Part shown: piece after piece, positions 53,119-64,000 of the stretch
Layout: every line of letters starts with the position of its first letter
Position numbering within the stretch: the stretch's first letter is position 1
Assembly (NCBI GenBank): GCA_030280995.1
Contig: JASXTE010000004.1
Coordinates: 16,457,501 to 16,521,500 of the forward strand
Source: Hemileia vastatrix
Taxonomy: Eukaryota; Basidiomycota; Pucciniomycetes; Pucciniales; Zaghouaniaceae
Length of the DNA: 64,000 nucleotides
Reading direction: 5' to 3'
Position numbers and translations under genes: made by a program
The notes under the pieces: generated by a model
Database searches by the model: none
What the model saw: only the letters and a program-made list of their open reading frames with translations
Told to the model about the DNA's origin: nothing

Positions 53119-53945
53119 AACTCTCTTTTATTCTTATCTTATCTTCTCTTTTTTCTTTTCTTTCTCTTTTCTTTTCTTTTCTTAAAATTCTAAAACTTTT
53201 TCTCTTCTAAAAATCCTTACTCTGTTTTCTCTTTTCAACTTTTTTTTTAAAAAAAAAATGAATAAATAAACTAAATAAAATAAAATAAAATAAACTAAAA
53301 TAAAATTAAAAAGTTAAAATTAAAAAATAAAATAAAATAAAATAAAAAAATAAAGTCTTAAAATTCATTAAAATAAAATATTTAAAAAAAATCAATAATT
53401 CCTTTAATTTTCTTTCTTTTCTCCTTTCCCTTATTTCTTTTTCTTCAAACTATCAAATTTTTTCATGAACTCAATATAGCAATCTTTCTCAAACTTCACT
53501 TCAACCTTTAAATCTCTCTTTTAAAATTTTTCAAACAAATTACTTCCTTCTTTCAAATTCTTTTTTCAAAACTATTTTTTTTCATTCTTTTCAAATAACC
53601 AAAATTCCTCAAAACTAAGATAAATAAACTTTCACAAATAAAAAATTTTTCTCTCATTAAATTTTCATTTAAAACAAAATTTTTTCAATCAACTATATTT
53701 TTTTTTCCCTTTCAAAACTTAAACTAAAATTTTCTCAGTTAAATATTTTTTCTTTTCTTCTTTCAAAATTTAAAACAAAAAATTTATTCAAATATTTTTT
53801 TTATTTCTTTTTCTTTTCTTTTTAAAATCTTATAAAATATATATTAAAATTTCAATTAAAACAACAAAATAAAATAAATAAAATAAATACACAAATTTCT
53901 TTCTATTTTTTCTTTTTTCCTTCCTTTCTTTTTTCTCTTTCCATT
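53119..53945. repeat. element E 3' low-complexity tract
   Basis: T/C-rich plus AAATAAAATAAA runs (about 53250-53350), the counterpart of 41357-42208. No gene supported. Confidence 0.7.
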
Positions 53946-54885
53946 TCAAATTTTCTCCTGTATTTTCTCCCAAACCAATTTCTTCATTTTTTCCAATACC
54001 ACCTTTTTTTCCTTCCTGCATTTTTCAAACACCTCCTCCTCTCTTACCGGAACCACTTCTCCAATATCCAGTAATTCTTCTGCCACATTGAAGGAGGCGG
54101 CATCAACAATCTTGTAGATCTCATCACTTAAATTATCCATGAATCGAGCTCGTCAACCCTACCTGGTCAAGGGTTTCCTTGTTATCCTCTCTCAAATAAA
54201 CGGCCAGTTGACTTGCCTCAATTGGCAGTGATGACACAGCTTCCACAATTGGAGCTTCAGCGATGACATCTGAATTCTAAAAAACATACATTCATCAGTT
54301 ACAGAATCTTGAAACAAGAAAAGGCAGACTTACTTCAAAAACTAGGTCAGGCTCTTAGAATAGCCTCGGGGTGACCTCTACTGTCACTTCCTTCTCCTCT
54401 TCATCATCTTTGATGATCATCTTCCACTTCTTTGGAGTCTGGTTTGAGATGGGAACTTCATCCTCATCGTCTTCAACCAGTTCATCCACCTCCTCTTCCA
54501 CCCCTTGTTTTCTACCTGTGGCCTGGGTTACCCAAGTCGCCATGGTATCCTTGACCTCTTCCTCAACTTCTTCTACCAAAAAATTGTCCCCTACTGACAC
54601 GTCCCAAATGTCTTTGACCACCTCTTTGGTCTTTGGGATTACCCAGTACTTAGTCTTGGTAAATCTTTGCTCGATGTCCTCATTTTTTGAGAGAGCATCA
54701 CATGTCACCCGTCTCCAGCAGCAAAACTCGCATTTCTGGCAAGGACCTCGTGTGGCCGTTCTTTTGACGCAAAAATACTCCATCAATTCACAGGCTGTGC
54801 ATTCTTGGGAATATTGCCATGTAACGATTCCACCATCTGCTTTGGGGTGTGGAGGCGTGGGAGTTGGAGTAGGGCAGTTTGACAT
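53946..54885 (-). pseudogene. element E antisense gene (orthologue of 42209-43447), broken
   Basis: Exon 1 runs from ATG 54885 to 54334 and carries C-T-A-C-E-L-M-E-Y-F-C, 12 residues, C-E-F-C-C-W-R-R-V-T-C, again the Zn2Cys6 spacing, followed by K-Y-W-V-I-P-K-T-K-E-V-V. A TAA at 54353-54355 replaces the Leu codon of D just before the splice. The intron 54333-54277 (57 nt, GTAAGT donor, TTTTTTAG acceptor) is undisturbed, unlike in D. Exon 2 starts at 54276 but loses frame before 54140 through an indel; the rest, to 53946, keeps the F-E-K-C-R-K-E sequence. The protein sequence outside these breaks is well kept. Confidence 0.7.
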
Positions 54886-54989
54886 AATACAAGAAAAAAT
54901 AATAATTAATAAATGAAGGAGTCAGAGAAAGTAGTGTGGGAAGAATACGTCTCACACTCAACAAGGCTTGCGTTTTAAACCCGGGAATC

Positions 54990-55798
54990 TGTCATGCGCC
55001 ACGTGACACTCGAGGCAAAAGCAGCTCATTAAATCAATAATACAGAGGTCTAAATCCATACTTGAAGCGCAGAAAACGATTCTACATAGCAACTGGGACT
55101 TTCCTTTGTGTACTCACTATTCAACCGCACTAATCTAAACTTTAAATCTAAATTAGTCAATCTCTCAATGGTGTGTTTAGTCTTTTCTTCTATAAGTGAC
55201 GCACAGCGCAATAGCTAATGTAATATTCCTCAAAAGGTTAATTAAGTATCTGTGGGTTATTAACAGGGATAGTGAGCATGGACAGGATGGTTAGTGGAGG
55301 ATTAAAGGGTTAATAGATGTTAGTGAGGAGGGTCCAGGTGTAACAGGTGTATTTTTGATCTTCTGTGGTGTGTGGAATGATGGATGGATATGAGGTCAAT
55401 GCGAGGAGGAGTAATGGATATAAAAGGGGTTGGATATTGGTTCAATATTTCTTTAGAATTAAATTATAAAATGTATATATAGTTAATAGTGGTAAAGCTT
55501 CAGGTTAAATTATTATTATTGTACATTTCCTTATTTTTCTCAGTAATCATTTCTAAATCTTAAATCTTTGATTATTGAGTTTCCAACCCTTTGTGAGATC
55601 TTAGTAACATTAATAATACCTTTAATTTATATTAGAATTCTTATCGAACATATCTTGAAGCAGTAGATCTTCCTTTGAGTCATCTTCGAATCACTTCCAT
55701 GAACATTTCCTCTGTGCTTCAAAGAAGTTTATAAACTCCTCCCTCCATCTCACTTTCCAGGAACACCCTTGACCTTGTGCGTAGGTTGTCCGGTGACA
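54990..55798 (+). repeat. element E 3' LTR
   Basis: 809 bp, the partner of 47415-48224; same TATA and self-primer region. Confidence 0.95.
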
Positions 55799-55803
55799 AA
55801 AAG

Positions 55804-57506
55804 ACAACCTTTACCCCCTTCTAAAAAACCAATTACTTTACATTTGAAAGCTCTTTGATCAAGTTTTGATTGTGCTTCTTTGTGTATATGCACAAAAGAA
55901 AATTTGCCAAAAAATATGTATCATGCTCAGATTGCAGTTTTTTCCAAAGAGAGATTGAAAAGGTGTAATTGTATTGTTCATTTTGTTAGGTAATTAATAA
56001 TTAAGGTAAACAGCCCATAGAAATGCAGCACCCCAGAAATTTTTTTTGAGTTTTCTGTCAAACAGTATTTTACATTCTATATCTTCAATATTTCTATTCA
56101 AATGTTCAGTCGTTTCATTCTGTTGATGATGATATGGCATAGCATGTTCCTATTTTATTCCAGATTTAGTCAAATAATTTTGTATTTTATGATTTACATA
56201 CTCTTTCCTGTTATCTGAGCACAATATTTTCATTTTTTTACCTGTTAAACATTCCATTTTCACTTGATATATGACAAATGTGTAAGCTACTTGTGATGTA
56301 GATGAAAGCAGCTTGCATACATTTTAAGAGGTGGCTACATCTCTAAAAGAAACAAAACACAGTCCATCATCAAAGGTTTTGTTTCAAATGGTCCCATCAC
56401 ATTGTAGACAATGATTTCTGTTGGTTCTGGAGCCCTTTCAGTACTTTTCAGTGTTGAGGAATTTACACTTTTTGAAATTCTGCATTTGTAACATTGCACA
56501 TCCCCAGGTGGAAGTTTTTCTGGTAAGCCATCTGCTGCTTTATGATTAAAAAGAAAATGTATAACTTGCATGCTAACATGTCCTAATAATCTGTGCCAAT
56601 GAATAAAAACAGGATTGTTCCTAGAAATTTTCCCAGAATTAGGACCTATAGGCATGTCAAGAGAAATGGGTACTTGTGCGGTGGGCACTGATTGGTAAGG
56701 TGGGACAATAGATATTGCATTACATGACACATCACTATCAATTGTAACTACATAAAATTTCCAAGAGCTTTTATTTGTAAATAATCCATTAAAAAGAAAC
56801 TTTTTCTTATTTAAGATTTCAATATTTTGTTGTGTATCAAATTGAGATATCATGCCTTGCCAAATAAGTGATGCTACTGATATTAGTGTTCCTGTTGTGT
56901 TAGGACAAAAAAAACTCATAGAATTAAAAAATTATCATCTATTCCATGTATGAAAATTGCACATATTCCTGTCAAGTAGTTACTTTCAGAACATTTAGTT
57001 GAAACAAGAAGAGGTATAGGGAATGTCAGTTCTGTTAACCAAACATAAAGACTCCAGTTTCTGCCTACATGTTTGGAAGCTCCAGTATCAAGTAAGGCAG
57101 TTGCACCATCCAATGTCCATTGAGTAGTGCCAAATTTCATTGCTCTTGGGAGAGGACTTGTATTGGAAATGTTGGTATCAATAATTTCAACAAAATGTGA
57201 TTTTCCTTTTTGTTTTGGATAGATAGGTTGGTGACTATCCATAGGTGACTTATTATGAGGTTTTGTTGAAGAAACACAATTTCTTAGTGAGTTAAAATAG
57301 AGGTTGATATATGATACGCCTTGTGTTTGAAGTTTTGATGGGTTTTTTAATATTGGTCATTGTGATTGCCAGTGTCCTTTTTTGCTGCAATTAAAAAATC
57401 CAGCCCCTTTGTAGTTGGAAAAATCTGCATTAAGTGAAAACATTTTGTTCAGTGTCAGGTAAGGGATTTTTTCATCATAATCTAAAGTTGTGGATTCCAT
57501 AGCAGT
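55804..57506 (-). pseudogene. Ty1/copia remnant, right piece (knuckle, protease, integrase)
   Basis: Minus strand from about 57400: a decayed zinc knuckle (F-F-N-C-S-K-K-G-H-W), then protease L-L-D-T-G-A-S-K-H-V near 57090, then the pre-integrase zinc strip H-R-L-L-G-H-V-S...C-Y-K-C (56610-56480), then integrase, including P-Y-H-H-Q-Q-N-E-T-T-E-H near 56130, matching the copia signature around the catalytic Glu. Frameshifts and stops occur (near 56916, 56335 and below). The order protease-integrase before RT identifies Ty1/copia. Element E splits it at 55803. Confidence 0.8.
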
Positions 57507-57560
57507 CACCACAGAAAAAATGGGGGGGTATTGCTAGCAATACCCCTTGCTTGAACTCCG
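57507..57560 (+). repeat. unpaired MITE-type left terminus with a 22-bp perfect palindrome
   Basis: CACCACAGAAAAAATGGGGG (57507 on) parallels the MITE left end CACCACACAATATGGGGGG, and the following 57525-57546 is a perfect palindrome around TTGCTAGCAA. No matching right end was found before the window ends. Confidence 0.5.
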
Positions 57561-59451
57561 TTGAGCCACAAATCTATGCTTGAATTATGCACACATCATC
57601 ACCATGTAGGAAATTGTTTGGCCTTACATTTAGTCAGAGATTTGTCACAAATTGAGCTCAAGATGAACCTACATTGATCACCATTTGATCTTGTAAAATC
57701 CTAATTTGATCATCAGTTGAACTCCCTTTGATCTCACTTTGATCTAACATAAGCTTTTGCATATCCAATATGTCAACTATTCACTTTAAAAAAGATTCGT
57801 AATGAATTTCACATGGAATATTAGAAACGAAACCAGTAATTTTGAGTAAATGGCTCATCAAAATGATTAATCTACAACAAAATACCATCAAAATTCAATC
57901 TGATTACTGAAAACTTTTGGTAAAATGACTAATAGATATTTAAATTGGGAAATAATATTCCATTTCTCAATTTCAAATTCAAAATATAAATCCTCGTTTG
58001 AAATGTGAATTTTGTAGATTCCTTGCCTTCCTATATTATGAGTAATATTTGAGGTATTTTACACCTTTGTAAATATGGTGTTGTGCTGCTAGAAATTATC
58101 TCTGTTTCAATTCAACTTTATTGAAGCTTGATTCCAGAATGATACATATTTTATAACTATTTTGAGAAAAAAGTCACTAGTAATGAATTTAGCCTTTTAT
58201 CTGTCCTTTATTAAACCTCACTTAATCCTACTTAAATCCAAATTGACCCACAAAAACCTTATTTGGGATATTTTTTAGCCCAGGATGATTCAAGATTGGA
58301 GCAAAATATTATTTTAAATATCCAATATGCCTATTGATTAAATTTCTTCAAGCTTACTTTAAATTCACATTAACATTAACTTTCACAGGAAATATTAAAC
58401 ACAAATCTTGAAAATATAGTATTTAAAATCATAATAAATATAATATAATATGCTTACAACAAAATTTTCTTTCTGGATTAATTGAAACAAAAAATTGTTC
58501 ATTTGTGAAAATAGAAAAAATACTATCCATCCTGAATTTAGAATTCATTTTTAAAAATTTAATGCCCCCTCACTTTCAAGTTTATCATGTATTTCGAAAA
58601 TTATATTTTTAATAATTTTGTGAATAGTACACCTGAGATATAAACTTGGGGATATCAAAAACTAAAACATCAGCAAATTGAAATGTTTTTTATTGTTATG
58701 AATGGAAATAATGATTGAAAAACACCATTAGAGCAAGTTTGATTTTGAATAATAGGCATACTTTCTCATGTAAATTTCAATAAAAATAATTTTTATTCTT
58801 ACTTAAGTTGCGGTGGATACATTTGAGCTCAAAAAGAATTAAAATTGATAAAATAAGACTTCTATAGTTCATATTCAAAAATGAAATCACCCTTCATTAT
58901 CTACCTGTAAACTATTTTAAATTGAATAATTTCAAAGTCAGTATATACTGATGTTATTTTTTCTTCTAAAAAATTTATTATATAGATTAATAGTCATAAA
59001 CAGTTGACATAGATGTTAAATTTATATAAGCAATCTTTAATTCATAAAATGATAAAACTATCTTTTATGTAAAAAGTGATGAAGGAAAAAAATATTATTA
59101 AATTTTTGATGCACTATCAATAAAATTGAAGATAGAGCATATCAAAAGTTTAAACTTAATTTCAATTTTGATATCATCATTTTATTTTATTTTACTTGAG
59201 TAGAAAACAGATTTTAAATCTCAATATAATTTTAAATCCCATTAGTTTGTAGATTTCAACATTTGAAACTATGAAATAAATATTTATGAAAGAATTTTAC
59301 AATATTTGCCCTTCTAAAAACTCATAAATCCAACTTCAAATCTTCTAACCTTCACAAGTAACCACAATGCATTCTGAAAATACTCTATATTTAAATAATT
59401 AAAGGTAAATAAAATTATGTTTTTATTCTTTATTTCAATTTTTTATAAATA

Positions 59452-59482
<31 letters not shown>

Positions 59483-61191
59483 ATTTCTTAAAAAGTCTAA
59501 GAGGGAACTTAATAGTGGTTTTGGCATTAGATATATAGATTCAACTTTCAAAAAATTTGTTTGGAATAAATTACAAAGACAAAAAGGATATATTTTGATG
59601 AAAGAATACTGATTTAGGTTCTCTTAAAATATTATTAACCATTTTTATGGAATATTAATCCATGGTTATCATTCTTTATGATATTATCATAGAATTTTTT
59701 CCTTTTTTAATATAATGATTTTCTATTGTGTGGTATGTAGGCTAAGATAAGTTTAAAAGATTTATTGAAGATATATATACCAGAAACAGTATAATCTGTA
59801 GATTTATAACTATAACTTACTTTTCTGATGTTTTACATCATTGATAAGTAGCTCATGCATTACACAAGTAAATAATTATAGTCTCTGGAAATAATTCCTT
59901 GTGAATTTCAAATTTTTTGTTATTCTTAAAATCATTACTCAAATAAACTAAAAATTTCTTCAAATATTGATTGAAAGAAGGAGTTACAAAATCTTATTTT
60001 GTAGTTATAAAAGTTTGAGTTATTTTTCATATTATCAAGTATAATGAACATTTGTAAATTTTAACTTGAAAACTAGTGATCATAGCAAAGTAATACTGGA
60101 AGAATCAGAAAAAAAGGGTGGAATAAAGTCATAGCACAACAGGAAATGATACAAAATTGTTGATTTTTATCTCATAAAATTCAACTTATTTTTAACATAT
60201 TTTACCACCTTTAGATAATGTTTAGTGGATTTTAACATTATTATAACAAGCAAACTTAACAATGTTTTGATTTTTTTAACAAAAATAAATATTTTTAGAT
60301 CATTTTTTTAAAAAATATGACTTATTTTTATGCTTTATCTACAATAGTTAGTAGTTTTTTTTGCAGAAATTACTTGTTTTGATATTCTATTTTTGAATTT
60401 TTTAAGAGACTTCATTGCATTAAAGTTTTGTAATAATTTTTCATTAAAGCATCATATTTTAAATCTAGAGAATTGGTTTTGAAATAATATATATTTTCAT
60501 GTTAATTGACTCATTATTTTTGGATTGATAAATTATGTTAAAATTGGGATTGCTTATTTCTAGTGAGTGTACATCATAGTTTGTTTTCAAATCAAAGATT
60601 AATAAATGGTGGAATTTGGTAAAATTCTAAATATCTTTTAAACCTTTTTGATTTAAATAATGTTTAATGTTATGTAATCATTCTATAAGTAGAACACAGT
60701 TAAAATCTGATAATGGTACATTGCTTTCAATTTCTAATACTAAAATTCTATTCTACTTGAAGTAATGTAAACTAAAGCTTGGTATCTCATAAGAAACTCA
60801 CAATTTTCAAAAATCATATTTCCAACTTTTTAAACATGATACACATTAAAATATATTTTTAGAATAATTTCCTAATTAGTTTCAAATACTAGAAAATAAT
60901 GACCTCAATTTATTTTAATACTTAAACCATTCTGATGAGTGAATTTCACAATCCTCTAAGTAACATATGGTTACCATTTATACACATATGCATGATTTCT
61001 CCTTTTGTTTAATTTTAGCTGAATCTAAAAAGTAAAATCACATGTTGAATATCATCTATAGATAAACTTCTTATATTAGAAGCTAATATTTCATATGAGA
61101 AATTTGTTATTGAGTTTGGGAAACATTAATAAGTGTTGGGTATTATAATTGAGCCATTTATTCAAGTAAATAAAAAAGGATGACGTTCTAA

Positions 61192-61228
<37 letters not shown>

Positions 61229-63573
61229 AAAATTAATTATATAGTAGCATTTAACCATGTTTTTATACTAATGTCATATAAAAAAAGGGATTGAACTAAA
61301 ACTTTCAGTAAAGAAAATAAAAATAAGATAAGTTAATATTCTTGTTTATATTCTCATATTTTTGAAATGGCTTACTTAAGGGAGAAAATTATTTGGTTTT
61401 AGAGTACAAGAATTTCTAGATAAAAATCTTCACAATATATTTTGACCCTCTCAAAAAGAAAATTCCTCAAATTTTACTATCACATTTTATATATTTGTTA
61501 AGTAATAGAAAATGGAGTTGTGTCTTTGACAATGAAGCTTTAGAAAATGAAATAAATGACTTAAATTTATAATATAATTTTTGAAACAATAAATCATGTA
61601 TTCAAAAAAAATTATATATCTTACATACAAGATAACAGTATTAATTAAGCAACTCTAACAACTTTGGAAAGAAAACAAGAAAAAAATAATTAGTAAAATG
61701 CATAAGTTATTTTTAGAATTTAAGGAAACTTAATAGCTCTACCTGTAAACTAGCCTTAAAGCAGGTTTGGATTTAACATGTGGAAATTCATACATAGTAC
61801 CCTTCCATCATTAGAGCAGAATAAAATTTATGTAGTTTTATTTTTTTAATTTATAATAGTATTTTTATTTTTGGCTTTTTCATTAGTATAACTATATATT
61901 TTTTAACTTTTTTGTTTTTCATAACATAAGTTCAAAGCTGCACATCACTACTTCAAGATGAAACTCCATATAATGTAATCAATGAATGATATATTATAAT
62001 GAATTTTACTAGAGACTTTTCAAAAATGGTGATTAAGAATACTTATTATAATTTTTTAAATTTTTATTATTATTCTATCTCTTGAAAGGAGATGGCCATA
62101 TCTCAATTTAATTAGTTTTTCCTCAGAAAAATTTATTCTTGATCTAAATAAAATTGCATCACTATTAACTAGATGTTATTATACAATTTTAACAATTTTT
62201 TTATCTGAACATAGTTGAAAGTATGTATAAATTAAAGTGTTTCAACATAGTCTTACTATTATCCCACCATTATTTTCACATTTAGATTTCATTATAACTG
62301 TAAAATAAGTTTTTCAATAATTTTAATAATACCTTAATATTTAATAATTTAGTTACATAGTAGATTTTTTATCCTTTTTTTATATGAGGCTTATTATATA
62401 AACACTACTTTTAGATTTTATCCATTTTGATGTCTGATAATTTAAATTTTCATTTAACTACCCAAATTATATCAAAAAAAATTCAAAAGTATATTTTTTA
62501 GTGTACTCTTTTTGATAAACTTATCATTTCTTATAGGTTATTCTTCAACTATTTATTGTAATTAATTACCCACTCATTTATGGTCTGTTATTGTTGTTCA
62601 TTACATACAGACAAAATAAGGATACTCTCATATTATATTGGACTTTTAAATTAAAAAGTAAATACTAGTGGCTGGTATTAAATATGAAGTTGTTATAACT
62701 AAGTTGAACATTAATTAATTATTAAATGGCATTTTATATTACAAATTTTATTGAATGTATATAAAAATAACACTCAAGAAATATATATAAGATATATATA
62801 TAACCATTGTATATCAAAAATGAAGTACTTATCAACATGGTCTTTTTAAATGATTTTCAAATTTACTTAAAGAGACATTAATATTACCAATTCAAATTTT
62901 ATATCAAATAAAACAATATTATTATTTCATTTTTAATTATTTTACAAAAAATTTGAGTTTCAAAGTAATTTAATTCAGTATTTAATGAATGTTTTTGAAA
63001 AATATTTTTAAAAATAGAAATAACCCCTCACAAAAAAAAATATAATTTTTTTTACTTACAATTTGCAACATATTTCTACCCTTAAAATATTTGTATTCTT
63101 CTAACAAAAATATTTTTTAAATAAATTTAAAATTTTTTTCATTATTCAATTACAAAATGTCAAATTTATAATTTATTTTACCTTACTAAAAAATTTAGTT
63201 GAAAATTTAATTTTGTATTTCCAAAAAATAAACTTAAATGTCAAAAATTAAAAAAACAAAATTATAAATATAATTATGAGAAAGAGGTAGATTAAATTTA
63301 TAATATTCATATAAAAAAAATTCATATATTTTATGGTGTTTGAATTTTAAATTTAATGTATTAAAAAATAATTATTAAATAACCAAGCCAAATGAAATTG
63401 GCTTGGATTTTTGGTATCACTAGAACTTATTTTTTTTCTTATACTCACATTTTAATTTTTAATTTTTTTTTTCTACATTTCTCATTTTTTTTTATGATTT
63501 TTAATGTTTTTAAGACTGAAGTTGCTTTCAAACAACTTTGGTCTAACATTTCTCTCACTTTCCCACCAGATTG
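57561..63573. other. gene-free AT-rich region
   Basis: About 6 kb of A/T-rich sequence with no convincing ORF, RNA or element. TA dinucleotide runs lie at about 59452-59481 and 61198-61224. It could be the interior of a large non-autonomous element starting at 57507, or decayed repeats. Confidence 0.6.
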
Positions 63574-64000
63574 CACCTGGTAGGGAAAGTCGCTTCCATT
63601 TTAGAGACCAAAGTCCCTTGCAGGGACTTTGGTTTCTCTGTGTGCATTGCACAGCCAGAAAAAAACTGGCTGTGCAATGCACTGCATGCAGCACATGCAA
63701 CACGCATCGCTGCTGCAAGTAATGCGCATTGCTGCTGCATGCAACGCGTGTTTCTGCTGCATGCAGCGCGCATTGCACATGCTGCACATATCTCATGCAG
63801 ATGACTTGATATCAGCTGCATGAAATATGGTAGCAATTGTGCAACGCGCGTTACTTGCAGCAGCAACGCGCGTTGCACACTGCTTTGGCCACCTCCCAGC
63901 CTAGTAAATTAGCTGGGAGGGTGGCAAACATTACAGCAAGCAATCGAAGTCGCTTTTAGCGACTTCAATTTCTTGAAAGAGACACTTCCAGCCAGGGGAA
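63574..64000 (+). mobile_element. hairpin-rich left terminus of a probable CACTA-type element, truncated by the window edge
   Basis: CACCTGGTAGGGAAAGTCGC starts like element F (CACTACAGGGAAAG). GC content jumps. Within about 430 bp there are at least five stem-loops: 63603-63640; 63642-63682 (perfect 17-bp stem, A7 loop); 63839-63878 (perfect 14-bp stem GTGCAACGCGCGTT); 63888-63926; 63946-63966 (GAAGTCGC/GCGACTTC). Words such as GCAACGCG and GCATTGC recur between them, like subterminal repeats. The many short open frames on both strands come from these GCA/TGC repeats. Confidence 0.5.

Larger units (their letters stand above)
47415..55798 (+). mobile_element. element E: older degenerate copy of the element D family, 8,384 bp
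   Basis: LTRs at 47415-48224 and 54990-55798, TSD AAAAG (47410-47414 and 55799-55803). Same gene order as D, including the antisense gene, and uninterrupted by large inserts, which makes it the reference for D's insertion sites. Many TCG and CGA sites of D are TTG, TCA, TGA or CAA here. The LTRs differ at about 45 positions by eye, so E is older. Confidence 0.95.

Noticed and set aside
63482..63878. Cluster of overlapping ORFs on both strands rich in Cys/Ala/His
   Set aside because: They arise from GCA/TGC repeats and hairpins, which stay open in many frames. No consistent protein.

Overview
This window is a eukaryotic, AT-rich, repeat-filled block with no recognisable host gene. Short spliceosomal introns (50-70 nt, GTAAGT-type donors, CTRAY-like branch sites, YAG acceptors), Ty3/gypsy elements with chromodomains, a CACTA DNA transposon with a fungal-type transposase, and mutation concentrated at TCG/CGA sites point to a fungus. 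A basidiomycete of the Pucciniomycotina (rust-like) is my best guess. That placement is inference, not proof.

The layout is nested. Outermost on the left is a degenerate minus-strand Ty3/gypsy copy (element A, about 391-5140) with a repeat-rich leader (5200-5770). Element D (6283-44355; TSD TAAAG) is a chromodomain Ty3/gypsy element. Inside D sit (i) element F, a 7.1-kb CACTA transposon (9739-16854; TSD TTA), and (ii) element C (18212-40463; 4-bp TSD), a different and very long Ty3/gypsy family with a tRNA-Lys-type primer site. Inside C sit a 249-bp CACTA-like MITE (24763-25011; TSD ATA) and element B (28096-36925; TSD CTCAT). B is an apparently intact Ty3/gypsy element with one 1,955-codon gag-pol frame and almost identical LTRs. 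D also carries a second MITE (42634-42894; TSD TTA).

To the right, a second and older copy of the D family (element E, 47415-55798; TSD AAAAG) has split a degenerate minus-strand Ty1/copia element (pieces at 47058-47409 and 55804-57506). Between D and E lies a strand-asymmetric minisatellite-like tract (about 45450-47057). From 57507 to about 63570 the sequence is AT-rich and featureless apart from TA runs. At 63574 what looks like the end of another CACTA-type element begins, packed with hairpins, and it runs out of the window.

The most unusual signals are these. (1) Two unrelated gypsy families (D/E and C) each carry spliced antisense genes between pol and the 3' LTR that encode small Cys-rich proteins; three of the four fit the fungal Zn2Cys6 spacing. 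(2) D/E show Tf1-style self-priming: 14 nt at the predicted mRNA 5' end are exactly complementary to the site just after the 5' LTR. (3) A and B share an overlapping +1 reading frame in gag. (4) C's 3' region carries repeated hairpins whose stems change by compensatory substitutions, plus an array of a short motif upstream of an antisense gene. (5) C sits inside D, yet its LTR pair is more diverged than D's.
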